A stretch of 64,000 nucleotides of DNA, taken from assembly GCA_900545655.1 (NCBI GenBank), contig UQZY01000002.1, positions 32,222 through 96,221 on the forward strand. Direction: 5' to 3'. Shown here piece after piece: positions 1 to 6,723 of the stretch (position 1 is the stretch's first letter; each line of letters begins with the position of its first letter). Under the pieces are notes generated by a model. The model saw nothing but the letters and a program-made list of their open reading frames with translations. It had not been told where the DNA came from and made no database searches. Position numbers and translations under genes: made by a program. The DNA is from an uncultured Oscillospiraceae bacterium (GTDB lineage: Bacteria; Bacillota; Clostridia; Oscillospirales; Acutalibacteraceae).

Positions 1-741
1 AGCGTTGAAAGGCTCAAAAACGAAGAGATTGAAAAAGCACGCTCCGAGGCAATGAAGATTGTCGAGCGCGCTAAAAGGGAAGCCGCGTACTTCCTTGATG
101 ATATCGAAGAACTTAAAAAGGAAAAGAAAAAAGAAAATGATCTCTCTGCTCTTTCCGCAAAGGCAAAGGGTGTTATAAAACGACACGAGGGTGAGCTTGA
201 CGACATAACCAATCCCATAATTGCGTTGGCGCAGGACGAAAACTACGTTTTGCCGCGGCCGCTTGAGGTCGGTGATACGGTTGTCATAGCAGATCTCGGA
301 ACAACAGCGACCGTTTCCGCCTTGCCGGATAAAAAAGGTATGGTTGAAGTTACGAGCGGTATTCTCAAAACCCGTGTTGAGTTATCGAATCTTCGCCTCA
401 TGGAGGGCAAGGCGGCTAGGAACGCGGCAAAGGGTATGCGGTCGCGACCCTCCGGCAGAGGTGTTTCAAAAAATATATCTTCAAAGTCAGACATGAAGGT
501 CGCGACCTCTGTCGACCTGCGTGGTATGGCCTCGGACGAAGCTATCCACGCGCTTGACGGCTTTATCGACCTGCAGGCACGCTGCGGTATCGGTGAATTT
601 ACCGTGATTCACGGTAAGGGTACCGGCGTGCTGCGAAAAGCCGTGAAGCAGTATCTTTCAAAGCATCCACAGGTGAAGGAATTTCGCCTCGGCACCTTCG
701 GGGAGGGCGAGGACGGAGTTACTATAGTAAAACTTAAGTAA
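1..741 (+). CDS. mutS2: Endonuclease MutS2, C-terminal part (5' end outside window)
   Basis: The reading frame is open from base 1 and runs to a TAA at 739-741, so the gene is cut by the window edge. What remains is a charged coiled-coil stretch followed by the KOW-like linker and a C-terminal Smr domain. The Smr signatures are visible as VDLRGM (near 507-527) and IHGKGTGVLR (near 607-636). MutS2 binds branched DNA or collided ribosomes, and the Smr domain is its nuclease part. The internal ATG at 52 is not the true start because the frame continues upstream in a normal MutS2 sequence. The next gene follows after 13 bases and may be cotranscribed. Confidence 0.93.
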   Translation, partial: SVERLKNEEIEKARSEAMKIVERAKREAAYFLDDIEELKKEKKKENDLSALSAKAKGVIKRHEGELDDITNPIIALAQDENYVLPRPLEVGDTVVIADLGTTATVSALPDKKGMVEVTSGILKTRVELSNLRLMEGKAARNAAKGMRSRPSGRGVSKNISSKSDMKVATSVDLRGMASDEAIHALDGFIDLQARCGIGEFTVIHGKGTGVLRKAVKQYLSKHPQVKEFRLGTFGEGEDGVTIVKLK

Positions 742-754
742 TGGAGGAAGTTTT

Positions 755-1438
755 ATGCAGTACAAAATCTTAGGGGAAACCTTACCGGTTGTTCTCTGCA
801 GTCTTGAAGAAAACGAGAGAATGATAACAGAAAGCGGATCTATGGCATGGATGTCGTCAAATATGCGCATGGATACATCGTCAAACGGAGGCCTCGGAAA
901 AGCATTCGGAAGGATGTTTTCGGGAGAGGCACTGTTTCAGAATATCTACACCGCGCAGGGCGGACCGGGTGAGATTGCTTTTGCATCCAGCTTTCCGGGG
1001 TCGATAAAGGTTTTCAGACTTGATGCCGAGCATGATTACATATTCCAGAAGCGTTCTTTCCTCGCTTCAACCGACGGTGTAAGCCTTTCAGTTTTCTTCC
1101 AGAAGAAATTCGGAGCGGGCTTGTTCGGCGGAGAGGGCTTTATACTTCAGAAGGTAACGGGCAACGGCCTCGCATTTGCTGAGTTTGACGGTCACGTTGT
1201 GGAGTATGAGCTTGAAGCGGGACAGCAGATTGTCGTAGACAGCGGATACCTTGCAGCCATGTCAACCACATGCTCCATGGATATCAGAACTATTTCCGGT
1301 GCAAAGAATATCATCTTCGGCGGTGAAGGCCTTTTCAACACCGTTATTACGGGACCGGGTCATGTATGGCTTCAGACAATGCCCGCACTCAGTGTTGCAC
1401 GTGCACTCCAGCCCTACCTTGTAACATCCGGCGGCTGA
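755..1438 (+). CDS. AIM24 / TIGR00266 family protein
   Basis: A 227-residue protein of the AIM24 family (TIGR00266), recognised by the glycine-rich beta-helical pattern. Examples are repeated GGEG/GGPG turns, the block GEGFILQKVTGNG, and the C-terminal GEGLFNTVITGPG followed by VWLQTMP. No signal peptide or membrane segment is seen, so a cytoplasmic location is likely. The molecular role of bacterial members is not established. The start ATG at 755 has a good GGAGGA site at 743-748. It lies 13 bases after mutS2 and is closed by a hairpin terminator. Confidence 0.85.
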   Translation: MQYKILGETLPVVLCSLEENERMITESGSMAWMSSNMRMDTSSNGGLGKAFGRMFSGEALFQNIYTAQGGPGEIAFASSFPGSIKVFRLDAEHDYIFQKRSFLASTDGVSLSVFFQKKFGAGLFGGEGFILQKVTGNGLAFAEFDGHVVEYELEAGQQIVVDSGYLAAMSTTCSMDIRTISGAKNIIFGGEGLFNTVITGPGHVWLQTMPALSVARALQPYLVTSGG

Positions 1439-1456
1439 TATACTTTTTACACATTA

Positions 1457-1517
1457 AAACCTTTCATACCGATTTTGTGACCGTTTGTCGCAAAGGTATT
1501 GAAAGGTTTATTTTTTT
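1457..1517 (+). terminator. Rho-independent terminator after the AIM24 gene
   Basis: AAACCTTTCA-TACC at 1457-1470 pairs with GGTATTGAAAGGTTT at 1495-1509 with one bulged base, and seven T follow (1511-1517). The loop is long (about 24 bases). Confidence 0.75.
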
Positions 1518-1543
1518 ATGTTACTAATCGATTATCAAATATA

Positions 1544-1572
1544 TTGACTTACGTATTATTACGTATTATAAT
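1544..1572 (+). promoter_or_regulatory. hicAB promoter with tandem 10-bp repeat inside
   Basis: A near-perfect sigma-A promoter: TTGACT at 1544-1549, a 17-base spacer and TATAAT at 1567-1572. The spacer and -10 contain two tandem copies of ACGTATTATT/ACGTATTATA (1551-1560 and 1561-1570). The RHH domain of HicB proteins binds operators over their own promoter, so this repeat is the obvious operator candidate. The expected transcript start is near 1579, only about 12 bases before the hicA ATG. Confidence 0.7.
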
Positions 1573-1590
1573 TTTAAGGGATTGGTAACT

Positions 1591-1785
1591 ATGAAAAAGA
1601 GGGAATTGGAACGCATATTGATTAAACACGGATGGCAAATTGCTCCGGGTGCAAACCACGACATTGCCACCAACAAATTCGTACACGGAGTTAAATTGAC
1701 AATTCCGAGACATACTGAAATAAATGAATATACGGCAAGAGGCATCTTAAAATGTGCCGGAATTGATTGGAGGAATCAAAAGTGA
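1591..1785 (+). CDS. hicA: HicA-type mRNA interferase toxin
   Basis: A 64-residue HicA toxin. The fold is a small dsRBD-like domain; the pattern KRELERILIKHGW...GANHDIATN...PRHTEINEYTARGILKCAGI is typical, with the catalytic His in the GANHDI segment. HicA cleaves mRNA and tmRNA when not held by HicB. ATG 1591 is preferred over an upstream TTG at 1582 because AAGGG sits 11 bases upstream at 1576-1580. The stop overlaps the hicB start, the usual toxin-first HicAB layout. Gene and pair look intact. Confidence 0.9.
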   Translation: MKKRELERILIKHGWQIAPGANHDIATNKFVHGVKLTIPRHTEINEYTARGILKCAGIDWRNQK

Positions 1786-2171
1786 AATATGTTTACTCGG
1801 CAATATTTACAAAGCTTGAAAATGATGAATACAGTGTTGAGGTGCCGGATCTCCCCGGATGTATAACATGTGGAAGTGATCTTGCAGAAACAATATTTAT
1901 GGCTTCAGATGCGATGGCAATGTGGTTATGGGATGCGGAAAATAAAAAAGAAAATATTCCGAAACCGAAAAAAATTGAATCTGTTGAAAAGAATCAATTT
2001 GTAAACTTGATTGTTGCCGACACGGATGATTACAGAAAGAGACATGAAAACCGTGCAGTAAAGAAAACACTGTCAATACCGTCGTGGCTAAATTCTGAGG
2101 CTGAACAGGCGGGTGTCAACTTTTCACAGGTTCTGCAGGAAGCATTGAGAGAAAAGTTGAAAACGGAATAA
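1782..2171 (+). CDS. hicB: HicB-type antitoxin
   Basis: A 129-residue antitoxin: an N-terminal degraded RNase H-like HicB domain (YSAIFTKLENDEYSVEVPDLPGC), a linker, and a C-terminal ribbon-helix-helix DNA-binding tail (KKTLSIPSWLNSEAEQAGVN). It neutralises HicA and should repress the promoter at 1544-1572. I chose GTG 1782, which overlaps the hicA stop, because GGAGG at 1769-1773 sits at the right distance. A TTG at 1767 would place the start on top of that site. A strong terminator follows. Confidence 0.9.
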   Translation: MKYVYSAIFTKLENDEYSVEVPDLPGCITCGSDLAETIFMASDAMAMWLWDAENKKENIPKPKKIESVEKNQFVNLIVADTDDYRKRHENRAVKKTLSIPSWLNSEAEQAGVNFSQVLQEALREKLKTE

Positions 2172-2208
2172 AATATTATTTATGATTGCGAAATTGCAAT
2201 ATTTCACC

Positions 2209-2255
2209 CAACAACTTGTGTAAAGCAAATCACTTTACACAAGTTGTTGATTTTT
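2209..2255 (+). terminator. Strong terminator after hicAB
   Basis: A perfect 17-bp stem: 2209-2225 pairs with 2233-2249 around a 7-base loop, followed by ATTTTT. It isolates the toxin-antitoxin unit from the ribosomal/SRP operon. Confidence 0.9.
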
Positions 2256-2313
2256 GCTGAAAAAGAGAGGCTAAAAAACGCTTAAAATATGCATGAGTAC
2301 AAGAAAAACAGAC

Positions 2314-2342
2314 TTGACACGGGAGACGTTTATAAGTATAAT
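2314..2342 (+). promoter_or_regulatory. Promoter of the ylxM-ffh-rpsP operon
   Basis: Perfect consensus: TTGACA 2314-2319, 17-base spacer, TATAAT 2337-2342. The expected start (near 2349) is immediately followed by a small stem-loop, TGTAAAG (2350-2356) with CTTTACA (2364-2370), in the leader. Confidence 0.85.
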
Positions 2343-2402
2343 ACACGAGTGTAAAGAAGTTGACTTTACATTGGGGAAATTAAATGAGAGGTGATTTTGG
2401 AC

Positions 2403-2768
2403 GTGGCAAAGAACTTTGAAGTTATAAACGTATTGCTCGACTTTTACGGTGACATGCTCACAGAAAAGCAAAGAGCGTTCATTGAGTATTATTACAACGA
2501 CGACTTGTCACTTGCCGAGATCGCCGAAAACGAAGGAATAACCAGACAGGGCGTGCGTGACGCCATAAAGCGTGCAGAGAGTCAGCTCTACGAGATGGAG
2601 TCAAGACTCGGACTTGCAAAACGCTTTGAGGAAATGCGTAGCGGCCTGGAAGAGATACTCGAGTGTGCGGAGGAGATAAACGATCACAACATGCGTACGG
2701 GTCTTTCGAGGGACATAAACGAATCTGTTGTGAAGATAAAGCTCATCGTACAGCAATTATCAGAATAA
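2403..2768 (+). CDS. ylxM: YlxM/p13-like helix-turn-helix protein, SRP-associated
   Basis: A protein of about 121 residues of the YlxM/p13 family, with the conserved opening LLDFYGDMLTEKQ and a sigma-70 region 4-like helix-turn-helix (LSLAEIAENEGITRQGVRDAIK), then a coiled-coil end. Family members accompany ffh/ftsY and are thought to act in signal recognition particle function. GTG 2403 is preferred (site GAGAGGTGA at 2385-2393), giving MAKNFEV; the frame extends to GTG 2391 but that has no room for a binding site. ffh follows after 13 bases. Confidence 0.88.
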   Translation: MAKNFEVINVLLDFYGDMLTEKQRAFIEYYYNDDLSLAEIAENEGITRQGVRDAIKRAESQLYEMESRLGLAKRFEEMRSGLEEILECAEEINDHNMRTGLSRDINESVVKIKLIVQQLSE

Positions 2769-2781
2769 GGAGTGAAGACTC

Positions 2782-4155
2782 TTGGCATTTGAAGGATTGT
2801 CAGACAGGCTGGAAGCCGCGTTTGCAAGACTGAAGAGTAAAGGCTCCCTTACAGAGTCAGACGTAAAAGAGGCCATGCGTGAAGTAAGGCTGGCACTTTT
2901 GGAAGCTGACGTAAGCTACAAGGTGGCCAAGGACTTCACCGCAGCCGTAACGGAAAGAGCCATCGGCGCAGAGGTTATGAAAAGCCTCACACCGTCGCAG
3001 ATGGTTATTAAGATAGTAAACGAAGAACTCACGGAACTTATGGGCGGTACGCAGACGAGACTCGCAGTTGCCCAGCATCCGCCGACCATCGTCATGATGT
3101 GCGGTCTTCAGGGCTCCGGTAAGACAACACATTGCGCAAAGATTGCAAAACGTCTTAAGAGTGAGGGACACAGGCCGCTGCTTGTAGCCTGCGACGTTTA
3201 CAGACCGGCTGCTATAAAGCAGTTGCAGGTTGTAGGTGAACAGGTCGGGGTTCCGGTCTTTGAAAAAGGACAGGAGGATCCCGTTCTTATAGCGACAGAA
3301 GCCGTAAAGCTTGCGAAGGACCAGGGATACGATTACGTATTTCTTGACACGGCGGGACGACTTCATGTTGACGAAGCACTCATGGAAGAGCTTCAGAACA
3401 TAAAGGCCGCGGTACATCCGCATGAGATACTTCTTGTTGTGGATGCCATGACCGGTCAGGACGCTGTAAATGTTGCGTCTGCATTCAATGATTCCGTTGG
3501 GCTTGACGGTCTTGTACTCACAAAGCTTGACGGTGACACGAGAGGCGGTGCGGCGCTTTCCGCAAGAGCCATTACGGGCAAGCCCATAAAGTTTGTCGGT
3601 ACAGGTGAAAAGCTTGATGACCTTGACGTTTTCCATCCTGACAGAATGGCTTCGCGTATCCTCGGCATGGGAGATATGCTCTCTCTCATTGAAAAGGCAG
3701 AGCAGCAGTTTGACGAAGAGCAGGCGCTTGAGCTTGAGCGCAAGCTTCGTAAAAACAAGTTTGATCTTAATGACCTTCTTTCCAACCTGCAGCAGGTGCG
3801 TAAGCTCGGACCCATGCAGGACTTACTCGGAATGATTCCGGGTATAGGAAACAAGGCTAAAGATATCGAAGTAGACGAAAAGCAGTTTGACAGGCTTCAG
3901 GCTCTTATTCAGTCTATGACACCAAAGGAGAGGGAAAATCCCGACATCATCAATCCGTCGCGCAAACGCAGAATAGCAGCGGGTGCCGGTCAGCAGGTTG
4001 AGGACGTCAACAGGCTTCTTTCTCAGTACAGGCAGATGCAGAAGATGTTTAAGCAGATGAACAGTAAAAAATCCAGAAAGGCCATGAAGCGCATGAGTCA
4101 GAACATGAATCCGAATGACCTTAACGGACTTGATTTCAGTAAACTCGGTTTATAA
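2782..4155 (+). CDS. ffh: Signal recognition particle GTPase Ffh
   Basis: A 457-residue SRP54/Ffh protein: N domain (to about residue 95), G domain with P-loop GLQGSGKTTHCAK, the VACDVYRPAA and DTAGRLHVD motifs and the TKLDGDTRGGAA loop, and a methionine-rich M domain (from about 300) for SRP RNA and signal-peptide binding. It targets nascent membrane and secreted proteins to FtsY. The start is TTG 2782, set by AAGGAG at 2767-2772; no ATG is available before the N domain. It is transcribed with ylxM and the rpsP group. Confidence 0.97.
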   Translation: MAFEGLSDRLEAAFARLKSKGSLTESDVKEAMREVRLALLEADVSYKVAKDFTAAVTERAIGAEVMKSLTPSQMVIKIVNEELTELMGGTQTRLAVAQHPPTIVMMCGLQGSGKTTHCAKIAKRLKSEGHRPLLVACDVYRPAAIKQLQVVGEQVGVPVFEKGQEDPVLIATEAVKLAKDQGYDYVFLDTAGRLHVDEALMEELQNIKAAVHPHEILLVVDAMTGQDAVNVASAFNDSVGLDGLVLTKLDGDTRGGAALSARAITGKPIKFVGTGEKLDDLDVFHPDRMASRILGMGDMLSLIEKAEQQFDEEQALELERKLRKNKFDLNDLLSNLQQVRKLGPMQDLLGMIPGIGNKAKDIEVDEKQFDRLQALIQSMTPKERENPDIINPSRKRRIAAGAGQQVEDVNRLLSQYRQMQKMFKQMNSKKSRKAMKRMSQNMNPNDLNGLDFSKLGL

Positions 4156-4218
4156 TCTTTGCAAATTACAAGTACTAATTATACTTTTGTACATTAAATC
4201 TTTTTGGAGGAATTAAAA

Positions 4219-4464
4219 ATGGCAGTAAAAATCAGACTTCGCAGAATGGGTGCAAAGAAGGCTCCTTTCTATCGTATCGTAGTAGCGGATTCACGTTTCC
4301 CGAGAGACGGACGTTTCATCGAGGAAATCGGTTACTATGATCCCACAAAGGATCCTGTAGTTCTCAAGGTTGATGACGAGAAGGTTCAGCAGTGGATTGC
4401 TAACGGCGCACAGCCTACAGACACAGTTCGTGCACTTCTCAAGAAGAGCGGAGCTATAAAATAA
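4219..4464 (+). CDS. rpsP: 30S ribosomal protein S16
   Basis: An 81-residue bS16 with the typical MAVKIRLRRMG start and the IVVADSRFPRDGRFIEEIG block. ATG 4219 follows GGAGG at 4206-4210; an earlier in-frame ATG at 4204 would bury the site. Part of the classical ffh-rpsP-khpA-rimM-trmD order. The usual last gene of that order, rplS, is absent here. Confidence 0.97.
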   Translation: MAVKIRLRRMGAKKAPFYRIVVADSRFPRDGRFIEEIGYYDPTKDPVVLKVDDEKVQQWIANGAQPTDTVRALLKKSGAIK

Positions 4465-4481
4465 TCGGGAGGCTTTAAGGT

Positions 4482-4715
4482 ATGCGTGAATTATTAACAG
4501 CAATTGCGCAGGGTCTTGTAGATGACCCGTCAGCCGTTACGGTTGATGTTGACGAGCCCAACGAAAACGGTGTAACCGTTTTCCACCTCCATGTTGCTCC
4601 TGATGACATGGGAAGAGTTATAGGAAAGCAGGGCCGTATTGCCAAGGCTATCCGTACCGTTATGCGTGCGACTGCAAATAAGCAGGACGCTCACATAGCA
4701 GTTGAAATCGACTGA
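4482..4715 (+). CDS. khpA: KH-domain RNA-binding protein KhpA
   Basis: A 77-residue single KH-domain protein (YlqC/KhpA) with the GxxG loop in GRVIGKQGRIAKAIR. KhpA usually pairs with KhpB/Jag and binds many RNAs, influencing cell division and elongation in Firmicutes. ATG 4482 has GGGAGG at 4467-4472. It sits between rpsP and rimM as in most Firmicutes; a long hairpin follows at 4752-4786. Confidence 0.93.
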   Translation: MRELLTAIAQGLVDDPSAVTVDVDEPNENGVTVFHLHVAPDDMGRVIGKQGRIAKAIRTVMRATANKQDAHIAVEID

Positions 4716-4751
4716 GACCAGGTTGATCATTGATTTTAAACGCAAAAGAAG

Positions 4752-4799
4752 AGGGCAAGCATTGAACGTATTTCAAAGCTTGCCCTGTTTTGGATTTTG
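4752..4799 (+). terminator. Long hairpin between khpA and rimM (terminator or attenuator)
   Basis: AGGGCAAGC-A-TTGAA (4752-4766) pairs with TTCAA-A-GCTTGCCCT (4772-4786): 14 pairs with one A/A mismatch and a 5-base loop. The tail GTTTTGGATTTTG is only partly U-rich, so partial termination or mRNA processing inside the operon is as likely as full termination. Confidence 0.6.
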
Positions 4800-4809
4800 A
4801 GGTGAAAGC

Positions 4810-5343
4810 ATGCTTCTTTCTTATCTTGAGCTCGGAAAAATAGTGAGTACACACGGTATAAAGGGCGAACTCAGAGTTCAGTATTGGTGTGACAGCCCCG
4901 AGTTTTTTAAAAGCTTCACACGTGTGTATCTGAAGAAGGACGGCGCCGACGAGCGTCGCGTCCTGTCTGCACGGCCGCACGGAAATGTCATGCTTCTGAC
5001 GCTTGAGGGCGTTGACGACACTGATAAGGCAAACGCCCTTCGCGGCAGAACGGTATATGTAAAAAGAGAGGATGCACCGCTTCCTGCGGGGCGCTATTTT
5101 ATAGCAGAGCTTATAGGCTGTACCGTGCGTGACGCCGATGACGCCGAAAAGACTTACGGCGTTATAAAGGACGTGACGAATTCGGGTGCATCGGACATAT
5201 GGCATATCGAAAATGACGGAAGATTATATCTGCTGCCGTCTATACCGGAAATTGTGAAAAAAGTGGATGTCGAAAACGGTGTCGCTCTTATAACACCGAT
5301 ACCGGGTATTTTCGGAGAGGAGTATGAGGTTCGTGAGGATTGA
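4810..5343 (+). CDS. rimM: Ribosome maturation factor RimM
   Basis: A 177-residue RimM. The N-terminal RimM domain opens with the characteristic LGKIVSTHGIKGELRVQ, and a C-terminal PRC-barrel domain contains the IWHIENDGRLYLLPSIPEIVKKVD block. It assists maturation of the 30S head next to S19. ATG 4810 has GAGGTGA at 4800-4806. The 3' end overlaps trmD by 20 bases, so the two are translationally coupled. Confidence 0.94.
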   Translation: MLLSYLELGKIVSTHGIKGELRVQYWCDSPEFFKSFTRVYLKKDGADERRVLSARPHGNVMLLTLEGVDDTDKANALRGRTVYVKREDAPLPAGRYFIAELIGCTVRDADDAEKTYGVIKDVTNSGASDIWHIENDGRLYLLPSIPEIVKKVDVENGVALITPIPGIFGEEYEVRED

Positions 5344-6025
5344 TATACTGACGCTTTTTCCGGAGATGTGTGAAACCGTTCTCTACACAAGTATAATAGG
5401 CAGAGCCCGCGCGGCGGGCTGTGTGGAGATAAATTGCCATAACATAAGGGACTACACCGATGACAAGCACGGCCGTGTTGACGATGCGCCGTATGGCGGC
5501 GGCACGGGAATGATCATGCAGGCAGAGCCTGTTTACAAGTGCTATACGGCACTCACCGATAACGGAAACAAGCCGTATCATCTTGTTTATATGACGCCTC
5601 AGGGCAAAACACTCACGCAGGAGCGTGTAAAAGAGCTTTCAAGGCTGGATAATCTGGCGATTCTCTGCGGACACTATGAGGGGATTGACGAGAGGGTTAT
5701 CGATGAATTGTGCCCCGAGGAAATATCAATCGGTGACTACGTCCTGACGGGAGGCGAGCTTCCGGCGCTTGTTTTGTGTGACAGCGTGTGCAGGATGCTT
5801 CCGGGTGTCCTTAAAAATGATGATGCATATACTAAAGAGAGCCATTATAACGGACTTCTCGAGTATCCGCAGTATACGAGACCGGCCGTTTGGCGTGACA
5901 AAGAGGTGCCGGAAATTCTTCTCTCCGGTCATCATGAGAACATAGCAAGGTGGCAGGATGAGCAGTCACTTGAAAGGACAAAACTAAAGAGACCCGATCT
6001 TTTGAAGAAAGACCCGACCTCTTAA
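5324..6025 (+). CDS. trmD: tRNA (guanine-N1)-methyltransferase TrmD
   Basis: A 233-residue TrmD of the SPOUT class, methylating G37 of tRNAs with AdoMet. Signatures: IDILTLFPEM near the N-terminus, YGGGTGMIMQAEPV, GHYEGIDERVIDE and the trefoil-knot segment SIGDYVLTGGELPALVL. ATG 5324 lies inside rimM with GGAGAGGAG just upstream (5313-5321); GTG 5333 would be an alternative giving MRIDILTLFPE. It closes the operon; rplS, which often follows, is not here. Confidence 0.96.
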   Translation: MRFVRIDILTLFPEMCETVLYTSIIGRARAAGCVEINCHNIRDYTDDKHGRVDDAPYGGGTGMIMQAEPVYKCYTALTDNGNKPYHLVYMTPQGKTLTQERVKELSRLDNLAILCGHYEGIDERVIDELCPEEISIGDYVLTGGELPALVLCDSVCRMLPGVLKNDDAYTKESHYNGLLEYPQYTRPAVWRDKEVPEILLSGHHENIARWQDEQSLERTKLKRPDLLKKDPTS

Positions 6026-6053
6026 AACGACAGACACAGAAAAGGACATAAAC

Positions 6054-6090
6054 GCACGGTGTAACCGCCTGTTACGTGCTTCTGTTTTTT
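6054..6090 (+). terminator. Probable terminator after trmD
   Basis: GCAC...GTAAC (6054-6064) pairs with GTTAC-GTGC (6071-6079) with a small bulge, then TTCTGTTTTTT. The stem is modest. The rest of 6026-6232 is AT-rich with no gene seen. Confidence 0.5.
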
Positions 6091-6232
6091 CACGAAAAAA
6101 ATAACTCAACAGTATATATGAACAAAACGCTTTTTGCAAGCCTTTTTTGTTGAAAAAAACTGTGAAAAATTCACAAACATTCGGTGATTTTATGTCGAAG
6201 TTTGTAATCTGGGACAAATATTTTTTTTTTCG

Positions 6233-6261
6233 TTGACTATGTGAAGTTTTGTGACTATAAT
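6233..6261 (+). promoter_or_regulatory. ptsH promoter
   Basis: TTGACT 6233-6238, 17-base spacer, TATAAT 6256-6261, preceded by a run of ten or more T. A leader of about 60 bases precedes the ATG at 6327. Confidence 0.82.
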
Positions 6262-6326
6262 GATAGCAATTTGAAAAATCACTATAATTTTTTCTAACTA
6301 TTTTGATTATTTGTGAGGGAATTATT

Positions 6327-6590
6327 ATGTATGTAAAAGACGTTAAGGTTCAGAATCAGGTAGGACTTCACGCTCGTCCTGCAACATTTTTCATTCAGAA
6401 GGCAAACGAGTTCAAGTCTTCTATATGGGTTGAGAAAGATGAGCGCAGAGTAAATGCCAAGTCACTTCTCGGTGTTTTATCACTCGGTATCATGGGCGGA
6501 ACGGAAATCCGTATCATGGCCGGCGGTTCAGATGAAGAAGAGGCAGTTGAAGCTCTTGTAGCTCTCGTTGAATCAGGTTTTGCAGAATAA
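6327..6590 (+). CDS. ptsH: HPr phosphocarrier protein
   Basis: An 87-residue HPr. His15 lies in VGLHARPA (the enzyme I / EIIA phosphorylation site) and Ser46 in NAKSLLGVLSLGI (the HprK/P regulatory site), so both PTS transport and CcpA-type regulatory roles are possible; it is not a Crh, which lacks His15. ATG 6327 (MYVKDVKV) follows GTGAGGGA; an upstream in-frame ATG at 6303 is unlikely. The gene stands alone with its own promoter and terminator; no enzyme I gene (ptsI) lies nearby. Confidence 0.94.
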   Translation: MYVKDVKVQNQVGLHARPATFFIQKANEFKSSIWVEKDERRVNAKSLLGVLSLGIMGGTEIRIMAGGSDEEEAVEALVALVESGFAE

Positions 6591-6609
6591 TTTTAATCGC
6601 TTTAATTGG

Positions 6610-6649
6610 GCACACTGCTGATATACTCCGGCGGTGTGCTTTTTGTTTT
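6610..6649 (+). terminator. Terminator after ptsH
   Basis: GCACACTGC (6610-6618) pairs with GCGGTGTGC (6631-6639), then TTTTTGTTTT. Confidence 0.85.
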
Positions 6650-6723
6650 ACAGCCAAGCTCTTTTGCGGTTTGTTTTCTGCTTTATGGATTGTTTTCTTA
6701 CGGATAAATAAGGGGGTGAGTAT

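Noticed and set aside
2857..3636. A 259-codon open frame on the minus strand inside ffh
   Set aside because: It lies wholly opposite a clearly conserved Ffh coding region and has no recognisable domain; it is a shadow frame.
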